Positions 7,998 to 16,775 are shown, counted from the stretch's first letter. The stretch: 64,000 nt of DNA from JASLMY01 sp965226475 (GCA_965226475.1 CBDDDJ010000004.1:2232001-2296000), one strand, 5' to 3'. Numbers and translations are program-made. The notes: generated by a model not told the origin, from the letters alone.

Positions 7998-9761
7998 ATG
8001 GCCGAACAGTTCGATCTGGACGACCCCCACGCCGGCCGCGCCCGCGACCCCTTCACGCTGGAGGTGGTGAAGAACGCGCTCGCTTCCATCGCGGATGAAA
8101 TGGCGGCGACCATCCAGCGCACCGCGCGCTCCTTCGTCGTCAAGGAGGCGCTCGACTATTCGACCGCGCTGTTCGACGGCGAGGGGCGGCTGATCGCGCA
8201 GGGCACCTGCCTGCCGCTCCACATGGGGGCGATGCCCTACGCGATCCTGGCGATGCGGAACCACTTCGGCGACGACATGCGGCCGGGCGACATCTACGTC
8301 ACGAACGACCCCTGGGACGGCAGCACCCACTTGCCCGACGTGGTTTGCGTCAAGCCGATCTTCCTCGGCGACGGAATCGTCGGCTATGCCGCCGCGCTGG
8401 CCCACCAGACCGACATCGGCGGCCGGGTCGCCGGCGGCAACGCCAGCGATTCGACCGAGATCTATCAGGAAGGCCTGCGGCTGCCGCCAATCCGCCTCTA
8501 TGAGGACGGCGAGCCGTGCGAGACCGTCTTCCGCATCATCGCCCGCAACGTCCGCGTGCCGGAGACGGTGATCGGCGATATCCGCTCCGAGGTCTCCGCC
8601 TGCATGATCGGCGAGCGCCAGCTGCTGGCGCTGATCGAACGCTACGGGGTCGAGGATTTCGTCTCCCTTTGCACCGAACTCCTGGACTATACCGAGCGTT
8701 TTACCCGGGCCGAGGTCGCAAAGCTCGCGGACGGGGTTTACGGCTTCACCGACTATATCGACGACGACGGGATCGACCCCGACCGGATCACCTTCAAGGT
8801 CGAGATCACGGTTCAGGGCGAGGAGATGACGCTGGATTTCGAGGGCTCCTCGCCGCAGGTGAGGGGCGCCATCAACTCGGTCTATCCCTTCACCGCGTCG
8901 GCCGCCTGGGCCTGCGTGCGCGCGATCATGGATGCCGACATTCCCAACAACGCCGGCTTCTTCCGCCCGATCAAGGTCTTGACGCCCGAACGCTCGATCG
9001 TCAATTGCGCGCCGCCCTCGCCGGTGGCCGCGCGCGGCCTCGCCGGCTTCCGCATCGCCGATACGGTGATGGGGGCGCTGGCCCAGATCCGGCCCGAGAT
9101 CGTGCCCGCCTCCGGCGGCAATTCGCCCGATGCCGGCGTCAGCCTGGGCGGCTACGACGAAGACAGCAAGCCCTTCGTCTATCTCGAGTTCCTGGTCGGT
9201 TCATGGGGCGGGGGGCCGTGGCGCGACGGCATGGACGCCTGCACCGGCATCATCGTCAACTACGCCAACACGCCGGCCGAAATGGTCGAGGCCGAGCAGC
9301 CGCTGATCGTGGAGCGGTATGGCTTCATCGCGGATAGCGGCGGCCCCGGCGCCTGGCGCGGTGGCCTCGCGCTCGAACGCCACCTCCGCTTCACCGGCAA
9401 GGAGGGGATCATCCAGGTCCGCTCCGACCGCCGCAAGATCGCGCCCTACGGCCTCGACGGCGGCACCGAGGGCCAGTCCTCCGACGTGGTGATCGGCCGG
9501 GCGAGCGGCGAGGACGAACGGATGCCGTCCAAGTTCCTCACCACCATCCGCCGCGATGACGTGATCCGCATCCGCCTCGCGAGCGGCGGCGGCCACGGCG
9601 ACCCCCTCGAGCGCCCGGCCGCTTCGATCCTGGCCGATGTCGCCGACGAGAAGATCTCGCCCGCCCACGCGGCCGAGGCCTACGGCGTCGTCGTCACCGG
9701 CACCCCGCCACGCGTCGATGACGCGCAAACGGCCACCCGCCGCGCGGCCCGTCGAGGCTAG
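7998..9761 (+). CDS. hyuB: Hydantoinase/oxoprolinase family protein, subunit B
   Basis: A 587-residue HyuB-family protein that works as a complex with HyuA in ATP-driven hydrolysis of a cyclic amide. The family start is clear: DPFTLEVVKNALASIADEM followed by RTARSFVVKEALDYS. Further conserved blocks are PLHMGAMPYAI, GDIYVTNDPWDGSTHLPDV and SGGGHGDPLERP near the end. The ATG follows a gagag ribosome-binding site two bases after hyuA. The 3' end overlaps the end of the convergent oxidoreductase gene by four bases. Confidence 0.92.
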   Translation: MAEQFDLDDPHAGRARDPFTLEVVKNALASIADEMAATIQRTARSFVVKEALDYSTALFDGEGRLIAQGTCLPLHMGAMPYAILAMRNHFGDDMRPGDIYVTNDPWDGSTHLPDVVCVKPIFLGDGIVGYAAALAHQTDIGGRVAGGNASDSTEIYQEGLRLPPIRLYEDGEPCETVFRIIARNVRVPETVIGDIRSEVSACMIGERQLLALIERYGVEDFVSLCTELLDYTERFTRAEVAKLADGVYGFTDYIDDDGIDPDRITFKVEITVQGEEMTLDFEGSSPQVRGAINSVYPFTASAAWACVRAIMDADIPNNAGFFRPIKVLTPERSIVNCAPPSPVAARGLAGFRIADTVMGALAQIRPEIVPASGGNSPDAGVSLGGYDEDSKPFVYLEFLVGSWGGGPWRDGMDACTGIIVNYANTPAEMVEAEQPLIVERYGFIADSGGPGAWRGGLALERHLRFTGKEGIIQVRSDRRKIAPYGLDGGTEGQSSDVVIGRASGEDERMPSKFLTTIRRDDVIRIRLASGGGHGDPLERPAASILADVADEKISPAHAAEAYGVVVTGTPPRVDDAQTATRRAARRG

Positions 9762-11062
9762 ACTCTTGCAGGCTTGGGACCGGGGAGCGGGACCGAGGCT
9801 CGAATGCCTCGAAAGCGGTCGGCGCGGAAGGGGACCGGGTCCACCGCCGGAGGGCGGCCGGCCATCATATCGGCGATCATGCGCCCCGTGACGGCGGCCT
9901 GCGTGAGGCCCAGGTGGCCGTGGCCGAAGGCGAGGTAGACGTTGGAAAACCTCGGCGAGCGGGAGATCACGGGGAGCGAATCCGGCATCGAGGGGCGCCG
10001 CCCCATCCACTGGTCCGCGCCCGTGTCCCGGAGGCCCGGCAGGATGCGCTTGGCCTTGGCCAGGATCGCGTCGGCGCGGGCGTAGTTGGGCTCGGCGCGG
10101 ACGCCGGCGAACTCCACCGTGCCGCCGCAGCGCAAGCCCTCCGCCATCGGCGTCACCCCGAAACCCAGGCCGCTGAACAGCATCGGCACGCGCACGTCGA
10201 CGCCCGGATCGGGCAGCATCACGTGATAGCCGCGCTCGGTATCCAGCGGCACGGTGGCGCCGAGACGCTTGGCCAGCGGGCGGGAATAGGCGCCGGCGGC
10301 GATCACCACGGCGTCGGTGGCGTGACGGCCGTCGTCCGCCACCACGTGGGTCGGCCCGTCGGCGCCGAGGTCGAAATCCACCACTTCCTCGTGGTGATAG
10401 CTGCCGCCCTGGCTCTGGAACAGGGAGAAGAGGGCCTGGCTCATCGCCAGCGGGTTGAGGCTGTGGCCGGCGCCCGGCACGAAGATGGCGCCCGCGACCC
10501 CGGCCATCAGCGCCGGGACCATCTGGCGGAGTTCGTCCCGTCCCAACAGCTCGATTTCGACTCCGTGGCGACGCCGGAGCTCGATCCCGAACTCGAAGTC
10601 GGCCCATTCCGCCTCCGTGGTCGCGACGTAGAGCGCGCCCGAGCGAACGACAAGGCCGGTGGCGCCCGCCGCCTCCAGGAGCGGCTGATAATGCTCGATC
10701 GCTGGTAGGCAGAGGCTCGCCTGCGCGCCCGAGATCCGCGTCACCTCCTCGCGCCCGGTGTGTTTCAGCATCCGCAGCAGCCAGGGCGCGATTTGGAGCA
10801 GGTAGGACCAGCGCACGGTCAGCGGCCCGAGCGGATCGCGCAGCATGCCCGGCACCTTCCAGGCCAGGCCCGGCATGCCGACGGGCAGGATCGAGCCCAC
10901 CGCCATGATCCCGGCGTTGCCGTAGGACGCGCCCTCGCCCGGCCCGCCCTTGTCGTGGAGAGAGACCCGGTGGCCGTCGCGCTGCAGATAGAGCGCCGTG
11001 GCGAGGCCGACCAGGCCCGCGCCGACCACCGCGACCCGTTTCCCCTCCGTCCCCCCGATCAT
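9758..11062 (-). CDS. FAD-dependent D-amino-acid dehydrogenase-like oxidoreductase
   Basis: A 434-residue DAO-family flavoprotein resembling DadA. The N-terminal dinucleotide-binding motif is VAVVGAGLVGLATALYL, followed by the acidic strand end and GGPGEGASYGNAGIMA, characteristic of DadA-type enzymes. The C-terminal FAD contact region contains MGRRPSMPDSLPVI and FGHGHLGLTQAAVTG. It would oxidise a D-amino acid or sarcosine-like amine to the oxo acid, passing electrons to the respiratory chain. It is convergent with the hyu genes, so it is a metabolic neighbour, not part of their operon. Confidence 0.85.
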   Translation of the reverse strand: MIGGTEGKRVAVVGAGLVGLATALYLQRDGHRVSLHDKGGPGEGASYGNAGIMAVGSILPVGMPGLAWKVPGMLRDPLGPLTVRWSYLLQIAPWLLRMLKHTGREEVTRISGAQASLCLPAIEHYQPLLEAAGATGLVVRSGALYVATTEAEWADFEFGIELRRRHGVEIELLGRDELRQMVPALMAGVAGAIFVPGAGHSLNPLAMSQALFSLFQSQGGSYHHEEVVDFDLGADGPTHVVADDGRHATDAVVIAAGAYSRPLAKRLGATVPLDTERGYHVMLPDPGVDVRVPMLFSGLGFGVTPMAEGLRCGGTVEFAGVRAEPNYARADAILAKAKRILPGLRDTGADQWMGRRPSMPDSLPVISRSPRFSNVYLAFGHGHLGLTQAAVTGRMIADMMAGRPPAVDPVPFRADRFRGIRASVPLPGPKPARV

Positions 11063-11100
11063 GGCCGCCGCCCCTTCGTCGTCGTCATCATCGGAAAGCC

Positions 11101-11191
11101 CGGCCGCCCCGCTCCCCCGGCAAAACCACCCCCCAGGGCACCCCGAGGGTACCCTGTCACGGGTGGTTGGGCCGGGGGAGCGGGGCGGCCG
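11101..11191. repeat. Palindromic repeat R1, copy a
   Basis: An inverted repeat with a perfect 21-bp outer stem: cggccgccccgctcccccgg at 11101 matches the reverse complement ending at 11191. An inner accacc / ggtggt stem surrounds the loop. The core gctcccccgg...ccgggggagc recurs at 12980 and 22501 and in degenerate form at 18562, 33491 and 56960. It sits between two minus-strand genes. Confidence 0.85.
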
Positions 11192-11219
11192 GGGGCGCCA
11201 TCGGTCACGATGGCCGGCA

Positions 11220-12818
11220 TCACGATGCCGGGAAACGGCGGAAGCGATGGTCGCCGTCGCGGCCGATCTGCGCCACCAGGTTCAGCTCCCAGGCGAGGTA
11301 GGCGCGCATCCGGTCTTCCAGCTTGCCCTCCTGCTCATAGGGCTTCAGCCAGGTGCCGTCCCGCGTGTCGGCCATGTTGGCGAGGCCTTGCTCGAGTTCC
11401 AGGCCGGCGGCGCGCCAGCCCTCGGTCCCGCCCGCCAGTACCTTGACCGGCCGGCCCGTCAGCTCGGAGGCCTCGGGCGCGGCGAGCGTGGCGACGACGC
11501 CATCGGGCGAGGTCAGCACGATCGGGCCGTCGCCCGGGAGGTTCGGGAAGCTGCTCGCGAAGCGGGCGCGGACCGCCCACCAGGCGCCCGGCACGTGGCC
11601 GGCCTCGTAACCGGGGCTTTGCGCCAGGTCGACCACCACGGCCCCGCCGTCGGCGAGCATCGCGTCGAGTTCGGCCGGGGCGACGGTCTCGTGCGCGGCC
11701 TCGGCGATTCGGGGGATCGCGCGCGGCCAGGGACCGCTCTCCAACGCCCGACCCTCGAACGGCGCCTCCAGCACCCGGACCTCGCCGCAGCCGAGCTGGA
11801 TCAGCCAGCTGGCGGTCATGTAGGCGCGGACGAGCGCATCGTCGACCAGCACGACGCGGGCGCCCAAGGTGGCGACCCAGGTCTCCGTCTCCTGCACCAG
11901 CTGGCCGCCCGGCGCATGGCCCGAGCCGGCCAGGTGCCCCGCCTCGTATTCCTCCACCGCGCGGACGTCGAGGACGTAGAGCGAGCGCGTTCCCGCCTCG
12001 GCCCGCCAGCGGGCGAGCCCGGCATGATCGATGGTTTCGACCCCGAAACGCTTGGCCAGCGTGTCGATCGTCGCCTGGCGGCCGGCGGCGCTCTGGGGCG
12101 TCGGCGGGCCGAACAAGCGGTCCTGGCCATGCTCCAGCTCGTACCCGGCGAGGTGCCAGCCCATGGTGCCGTTCTCCAGCGCCACGACCCGGTTGGGGAT
12201 GCCGGCGTTGATCAGCGACTGCGCCCCGATGATGGAGCGGGTCCGCCCGGCGCAGTTCACCACCACCGTGGTCTCGGGATCGGGGGCGATGTCGCGCACC
12301 CGGTAGGCCAGTTCCGCCCCCGGCACGTCGATCCCGCCGGGGATGTTCATCACCTGGTATTCGTCCACCGGCCGGCTGTCGAGGACGACGAAGTTTTCCC
12401 CGCCGTCCATCATGGCCTTCAGGGCGTCGGCGCCGATGTGGGGGGTGGCGTATTCATGCTCGACATATTCGCCGAAGGCCTTGCTCGGTACATGGACGCC
12501 ACTGAACAGTTCATGGCCCGCCGCCGCCCAGCCGGGCGCCCCGCCCTCCAGGATGGCGACGTCGGCGTAGCCGAAGCCGGCGAGGATCCGGGCGGCCCGT
12601 TCGCTCAAGCCCGTCGCGTCGTCGACCAGGACCACCGGCGTGGCCTTGCGCGGCACCATGTCCAGCACCATCAGCTCGATCCGGCTGAGGGGGACGGGGG
12701 CGGAATAGAAGGGATGGCCCTGGGAATGGGCGCCCTCCTCGCGCACGTCGAGGATCGCCAGCTCGCCGCCGGCGGCGAGGCGGGCCTTGAGTTCCGCCGG
12801 ACTGATAATGGCCGCCAT
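11220..12818 (-). CDS. Protein of four tandem rhodanese domains
   Basis: A 532-residue sulfurtransferase-like protein made of four rhodanese modules of about 125 residues. Each is marked by an LDVR/LDSR/VVDL strand and a GG..GW or G..GW end. Only the second module carries a catalytic-loop cysteine, Cys189 in VVVNCAGRTRS. The equivalent loops of modules 1, 3 and 4 read VLVDDATGLS, VLVDDALVRA and VLTSPDGVVA. One active and three structural domains are therefore expected. Multi-rhodanese proteins of this length are known in alphaproteobacteria; the sulfur donor and acceptor are unknown. Confidence 0.88.
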   Translation of the reverse strand: MAAIISPAELKARLAAGGELAILDVREEGAHSQGHPFYSAPVPLSRIELMVLDMVPRKATPVVLVDDATGLSERAARILAGFGYADVAILEGGAPGWAAAGHELFSGVHVPSKAFGEYVEHEYATPHIGADALKAMMDGGENFVVLDSRPVDEYQVMNIPGGIDVPGAELAYRVRDIAPDPETTVVVNCAGRTRSIIGAQSLINAGIPNRVVALENGTMGWHLAGYELEHGQDRLFGPPTPQSAAGRQATIDTLAKRFGVETIDHAGLARWRAEAGTRSLYVLDVRAVEEYEAGHLAGSGHAPGGQLVQETETWVATLGARVVLVDDALVRAYMTASWLIQLGCGEVRVLEAPFEGRALESGPWPRAIPRIAEAAHETVAPAELDAMLADGGAVVVDLAQSPGYEAGHVPGAWWAVRARFASSFPNLPGDGPIVLTSPDGVVATLAAPEASELTGRPVKVLAGGTEGWRAAGLELEQGLANMADTRDGTWLKPYEQEGKLEDRMRAYLAWELNLVAQIGRDGDHRFRRFPAS

Positions 12819-13198
12819 GACGACCCCTCCCTTGTCGTTTACGGTTGCGTGGATCCGAGTGTAGCGAGGCGGGGCGAGACATCAACTCGGAAGGGATGTC
12901 GATAGCGCGCGGCATGGGTTCGGCCCGTCCGGGCTCGGCGAGCGCGGATCAGGTTTGATCCGAATCGCCGAGCCACCCACTCCCCCGGCCCAACCACCCG
13001 TGGAGTGTACCCTTGGGGTGGTTGGGCCGGGGGAGCGGTTGGCCGGGGCCAAATTTGAAATGCTCTAGCGCGACCGCGCGGGCGGTCAAGGCCGGGGATA
13101 AAGCCCGCGTGGCCTCCGAACGCAATGGGTTCTCGTCCACGGGAACCGGTATAGACTGCCCCCGGGGACATGATCCGGGGGCCAGGGAGGCTGAAGAC
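12819..13198. other. Intergenic region with R1 repeat
   Basis: 380 bp between divergent genes. It holds the motif ggatcaggtttgatccgaat (12947-12966), shared with 33493-33512, R1 copy b (12980-13035), and the upstream region of the next gene. No convincing gene is seen; long frames here follow the repeat and lack codon bias. Confidence 0.6.
12980..13035. repeat. Palindromic repeat R1, copy b
   Basis: A 19-bp perfect stem, ctcccccggcccaaccacc, is repeated inverted at 13017-13035 around an 18-base loop. The loop, centred on gtggagtgtaccctt, is the reverse complement of the loop in copy c at 22501-22582, so the two copies lie in opposite orientations. Confidence 0.88.
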
Positions 13199-13918
13199 AT
13201 GGACGATTATCCAATCCGCGACGACATCACCGCGAGCCAGCGCCGGGCCTGGGGGCGGTTGGCCGCGCCGGGCGTCTGGTGGACCGGCGCCGAACGAGTC
13301 GCGATCGCGGCGGAGACGCGCCAGGCGGCGGGTTGCGGGCTCTGCGCCAAGCGGCGCGACGCGCTCTCGCCCCGCGCGGTGGCCGGCGAGCATGAGCATC
13401 TGGGCGCGCTGGACCCGCCGGCGGTGGAAGCGGTCCACGCCATCCGCGCCGATCCCGGGCGGGAGACCCGCGCGTGGCACGGGGACGTGCTGGCCGGCGG
13501 TCTCTCGGTCGAGTGCTACGTGGAACTGGCGGGCGTGGTGGTGACGGTGGTGATGGTGGACAGCTTCCACCTGGCCCTCGGCCGCCCGGCACCGACCCTG
13601 CCGGCGCCCGTCGCCGGCCGGCCGAGCGAGCGGTGCCCGGCGGGCGCCCGGATGGCACGGCACTGGGTGCCGACGCTCGGCCCCGACGACGTCGCGCCGG
13701 AAGACCCCGACCTCTATGCCGGCGGGCGCGGCGCCAACATCCACCGGGCCCTCAGCCTGGTGCCGGAAGAGGTGATCGGCTTCTTCGATCTGGGCGAGGC
13801 GCATTACCTGGACGTGCCCAAGATCCGCCACGGCGCGCCCCTGGAACGCGCCATCGACCGGGCCCAGATCGAGCTGCTGGCGGCCCGGGTCTCCGCCCTC
13901 AACCAGTGCTTCTATTGA
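13199..13918 (+). CDS. AhpD-like/peroxidase-related protein with CxxC motif
   Basis: A 239-residue cytoplasmic protein. The segment AAETRQAAGCGLCAKRR holds a CxxC pair (Cys46, Cys49) in the helical context seen in AhpD / carboxymuconolactone-decarboxylase-like peroxidases, with EHEHLGALDPPAVEAVHAI following. The C-terminal half is unlike classical AhpD, so function is not assigned with certainty. The ATG follows ccagggagg. It could reduce a disulfide or peroxide. The next short frame also resembles peroxidase-family C termini. Confidence 0.55.
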   Translation: MDDYPIRDDITASQRRAWGRLAAPGVWWTGAERVAIAAETRQAAGCGLCAKRRDALSPRAVAGEHEHLGALDPPAVEAVHAIRADPGRETRAWHGDVLAGGLSVECYVELAGVVVTVVMVDSFHLALGRPAPTLPAPVAGRPSERCPAGARMARHWVPTLGPDDVAPEDPDLYAGGRGANIHRALSLVPEEVIGFFDLGEAHYLDVPKIRHGAPLERAIDRAQIELLAARVSALNQCFY

Positions 13919-13930
13919 ACCACCTCCCAT

Positions 13931-14293
13931 GTGGCGATGCTCCGTGAGAGCGGCCAAGCGAGTGGTGACGACTACGACCTCGAAGCCGTGAACGGCGGGC
14001 GAGGCGACGGCGGCGTAATCGAGGGCGCGGCGCTCGTCGGCTTCGCCGAAGCGGTGCTGGCGGGTGAAGCGGTGGCGATCCGAACCGCGCGGAACGCCGT
14101 GATGGCGGCGCTCGGCCCGGCGGCGATGGTCGACGCGGCCGCCGTGATCGCCCAGTTCAACGCCATCGACCGGGTGGCCGACGCCACCGGCACGCCCTTG
14201 GAGCCGGCCAAGGCCGAGGCCAGCGCCGACTTCCGACCCGTGCTCGGCATCGACGACTACCCCGGCGCCGAGGGGAAGATCCGAGGGTGCTGA
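13931..14293 (+). CDS. Small protein resembling the C-terminal half of a peroxidase-related family
   Basis: About 120 residues from a GTG start at 13931. The region AARNAVMAALG-like (TARNAVMAALGPAAMVDA) then AAVIAQFNAIDRVADATG matches the C-terminal helices seen in carboxymuconolactone-decarboxylase/peroxidase-related proteins ending with a TGTPLE-type motif. It has no CxxC of its own. It may be a shortened paralogue or remnant. It lies 12 bp after the CxxC protein, and its stop overlaps the dgoK start, placing all in one run. Confidence 0.45.
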   Translation: MAMLRESGQASGDDYDLEAVNGGRGDGGVIEGAALVGFAEAVLAGEAVAIRTARNAVMAALGPAAMVDAAAVIAQFNAIDRVADATGTPLEPAKAEASADFRPVLGIDDYPGAEGKIRGC

Positions 14294-15135
14294 TTGCGCT
14301 CGACTGGGGCCTGACGCGCCTGCGGGCCTACCTGATGGACGACGGCGGCGCAATCGTCGAGCGGCACGAGAGCGAGGCAGGCGTGCTGTCGATCGCGGAC
14401 GGCGGGTTCGAGGCCGCGCTCACGTCCGCGATCGCCGACTGGCCCGAAGGCCCCATCGTCGCGTCCGGCATGATCACCAGCCGCCAGGGCTGGGTGGAGA
14501 CCGAGTACCTTGCTTGCCCGGCGGGCGCGGGCGAAATCGCGGCCGCCCTCACGGTGCATAAGGCGGCGATGGGCCCGATCCACTTCGCCCCCGGCCTGGT
14601 GGATCGCGGCGCCGGCGGCGTGCCGGACGTGATGCGCGGCGAGGAGACCCAGATCGCCGGCGCGCTCGCGGCGGGCGGCCGGGTCCAGGGCTTCGCCACC
14701 TTCATGACCGGCGAGGTCTACGCCGTGCTGTGCCGGCACTCGATCCTCGGCCGCATGATGGCGGAGGGGCCCGAGGACGCCGAGGCCTTCCTTCGCGGCC
14801 TGGACGATGCCTGGAACGAGGCCCGCGCCGGCGGCCTGCTGCACCGCCTGTTCGGCACGCGCACGCTGGCGCTCTTCGAGGAGCTGGCGGAGACCCAGAC
14901 CGCCGACTACCTCTCGGGCCTGCTGATCGGCCAGGAGGTGGCGGAGGGCTTGGCGATGGGCCGGGCGGGCGCGGCATCCGCCGTCACCATCGTCGGCGCG
15001 GCGGACCTCGCGGCGCGCTACGAAACGGCGCTCGCCCACCGGGGCGTCGAGGCCGTCCGCGCCCCCGCCGACATCGCCGCCGCCGGCCTCCACGCCATCG
15101 CCCGCGCGGCGGGATTGATCGGAGAGACCGCATGA
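14287..15135 (+). CDS. dgoK: 2-dehydro-3-deoxygalactonokinase
   Basis: A 282-residue sugar-acid kinase. The N terminus LIALDWGLTRLRAYLMDD is the phosphate-binding motif of the DgoK family, and GMITSRQGWVETEYLACPAG and MRGEETQIAGAL are conserved blocks. It phosphorylates 2-dehydro-3-deoxy-D-galactonate in the De Ley-Doudoroff pathway. The start is GTG at 14287, overlapping the preceding stop, and its own stop overlaps the aldolase start as ATGA. No galactonate dehydratase or transporter is in the window. Confidence 0.92.
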   Translation: MLIALDWGLTRLRAYLMDDGGAIVERHESEAGVLSIADGGFEAALTSAIADWPEGPIVASGMITSRQGWVETEYLACPAGAGEIAAALTVHKAAMGPIHFAPGLVDRGAGGVPDVMRGEETQIAGALAAGGRVQGFATFMTGEVYAVLCRHSILGRMMAEGPEDAEAFLRGLDDAWNEARAGGLLHRLFGTRTLALFEELAETQTADYLSGLLIGQEVAEGLAMGRAGAASAVTIVGAADLAARYETALAHRGVEAVRAPADIAAAGLHAIARAAGLIGETA

Positions 15136-15791
15136 CCGCGCTTCAGCCCCACCTCGCCGGCCTGCCGCTGATCGCCATCCTCCGGGGGCTGCGGCCGGAA
15201 GAGGCGCTTCCCATCGGCGAGGCCCTGGTCGGCGCCGGTTTTACTCTTATCGAGGTGACGCTGAACTCCCCCGAACCCCTGGAGAGCATCCGCCTTCTCT
15301 CCGACCGCTTCGGCGAGTCGGCGCGAGTCGGCGCCGGCACCATCCTCGACCCCGCCGCCGCTCACGCCGTCGCCGAGGCCGGCGGCCGTCTCGCCGTCAT
15401 GCCGCATTTCGATTCAGACGTCGTCACCGCCGCCAAGGCCGCCGGCCTGATCACCGTCCCCGGCGTCGCCACGCCCTCGGAAGCCTTCGCCGCGCTTCGC
15501 CACGGCGCCGACGCCCTCAAACTCTTCCCCGCCGAGGCCCTGCCGCCGGCCGTCGTCAAGGCCTGGCGCGCTGTCCTCCCGGCGCAGGTCCCCCTCATCC
15601 CGGTCGGCGGCATCGACGGCCACGGCTTCGCCCCCTACCTGGCGGCGGGCGCGCAAGCCTTCGGCATCGGCTCGACGCTCTACAAGCCAGGCCGGAGCGC
15701 GGCGGAGGTGGGGCGAATCGCGGGGGAATTGCGAGAGGCGTTCGAGGCGGCGCGGGCTACAACATCAATACGGCGGGCGGCGGGCTTTTGA
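15132..15791 (+). CDS. dgoA: 2-dehydro-3-deoxy-6-phosphogalactonate aldolase
   Basis: A 219-residue KDPG/KDPGal aldolase. Diagnostic features are IAILRGLRPEEAL near the N terminus, the Glu of LIEVTLNSPEPL, VGAGTILD, and the Schiff-base Lys130 in ALKLFPAE. The phosphate-binding end reads VGGIDGHGFAPYLAAGAQAFGIGS. It splits the DgoK product to pyruvate and glyceraldehyde 3-phosphate. The last ten or so residues (TTSIRRAAGF) are unlike the family and run into an overlapping vestigial frame, so the natural C terminus was probably near residue 209. Confidence 0.92.
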   Translation: MTALQPHLAGLPLIAILRGLRPEEALPIGEALVGAGFTLIEVTLNSPEPLESIRLLSDRFGESARVGAGTILDPAAAHAVAEAGGRLAVMPHFDSDVVTAAKAAGLITVPGVATPSEAFAALRHGADALKLFPAEALPPAVVKAWRAVLPAQVPLIPVGGIDGHGFAPYLAAGAQAFGIGSTLYKPGRSAAEVGRIAGELREAFEAARATTSIRRAAGF

Positions 15792-15856
15792 GCGATGGAA
15801 ACCGCGCCGGCTACCCGCACCCGAACGGCGCCTCGGTGATGACGGGCAACTGCTGA
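15755..15856 (+). pseudogene. Vestigial 34-codon coding fragment overlapping the dgoA 3' end
   Basis: In another frame, the DNA at the dgoA end encodes GYNINTAGGGLLSDGNRAGY followed by PHPNGASVMTGNC and a stop. The composition looks like the C terminus of a real protein and not a random GC-rich frame. No start or family is evident. It may be the tail of a gene deleted when dgoA was joined to this spot. Confidence 0.3.
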
Positions 15857-15878
15857 GGACGGAGACGGGGCGCCCCTT

Positions 15879-16775
15879 TCACCCGGCCGCCCGTTCCTCG
15901 GCCATTCTCGCCATTTCCAGGATGGTTCGGGCCTGTTTCAGGTGCGGCATGTCGAGCATCTTGCCGTCCATGGCCAGCGTGCCGGCGCCGGGGTTGTCGG
16001 CGAAAATCTGGATCACGCGGCGGGCGTGCTCGATCTCCTCGGCCGAGGGCGTGAAGGCCTGGTTGATGATGGGAACCTGCGCGGGGTGGATCGCCACCTT
16101 GCCGGTGAAGCCCGACTGGCGGTCGTGGCGGGCCTCCGCCGCGAGGCCGTCCAAATCGCGGAAATCGGGGTAGACGGAGCCCACCGGTTCCACTTCCGCC
16201 GCCTTGCAGGCCGCCAGGCAGAGCGAGCGGGCGAGCTTGAAGATATCATCGTAGCCCGAACCGTCGGGCGCCTGGTTGGTGAAGGCGCCGAATGCCGCCG
16301 AGAGATCCTCCGCCCCCCAGGTCATGCCGTAGAGCCGCGCGGTCGCGCCGACATAGCTGTGCAAGGTGAAGAGGGTATGCGCCGTCTCCGTCGCCACGGC
16401 GAGGATCCTGGTGGCGCCGAGTTCCAGCCCCTCCCGCGTCTCCAGCGCCGAGAGGTAGTGGTCGAGGGTGACGGCGTCGCCCGCGTCGTCGGGCTTCGGC
16501 AGCACGATGCCGTCGGGCGCGCCCGCCATGATGCCGGCCAGGTCCGGCAAGGCCAGATCCGTCGCAAGCGGGTTGATGCGGACCCAGAGCTGGCGCTTGG
16601 CGCGGTCCGGCGTCGCGGCCATGAACTCGCGCACCATGTCGCGGGCGATTGCCGTGCGGTCCTTGGAGACGGCATCCTCCAAATCCAGAATGATGGCGTC
16701 GGCGTCGCTCTCGGCGATCTTGCCCATCTTGCGTTCACTGTCGCCGGGGACGAACAGCATGCTGCGTAGGCTCAT
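15879..16775 (-). CDS. HpcH/HpaI-family CoA ester lyase (CitE / malyl-CoA lyase-like)
   Basis: A 298-residue TIM-barrel lyase of the CitE / L-malyl-CoA lyase group. Features are SMLFVPGDSERKMGKI, the metal-binding region ADAIILDLEDAV, KPDDAGD, the Glu of ILAVATETAHTLF and GMTWGAEDLSAAFG. The C-terminal block GFTGKVAIHPAQVPIIN is typical. It cleaves or forms a 3-hydroxyacyl-CoA using Mg2+. The MaoC hydratase gene lies 57 bp upstream in the same direction, a pairing known for malyl/methylmalyl-CoA and citramalyl-CoA steps. The exact substrate is not decided. Confidence 0.87.
   Translation of the reverse strand: MSLRSMLFVPGDSERKMGKIAESDADAIILDLEDAVSKDRTAIARDMVREFMAATPDRAKRQLWVRINPLATDLALPDLAGIMAGAPDGIVLPKPDDAGDAVTLDHYLSALETREGLELGATRILAVATETAHTLFTLHSYVGATARLYGMTWGAEDLSAAFGAFTNQAPDGSGYDDIFKLARSLCLAACKAAEVEPVGSVYPDFRDLDGLAAEARHDRQSGFTGKVAIHPAQVPIINQAFTPSAEEIEHARRVIQIFADNPGAGTLAMDGKMLDMPHLKQARTILEMARMAEERAAG

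Noticed and set aside
10998..12905. Very long plus-strand frame opposite the oxidoreductase and rhodanese genes
   Set aside because: Runs through the R1 repeat and both antisense strands; no domain or start site.
12839..14353. Long minus-strand frame over 13199-14293 and dgoK start
   Set aside because: Spans a repeat and opposes supported genes; Arg/Pro-rich shadow.
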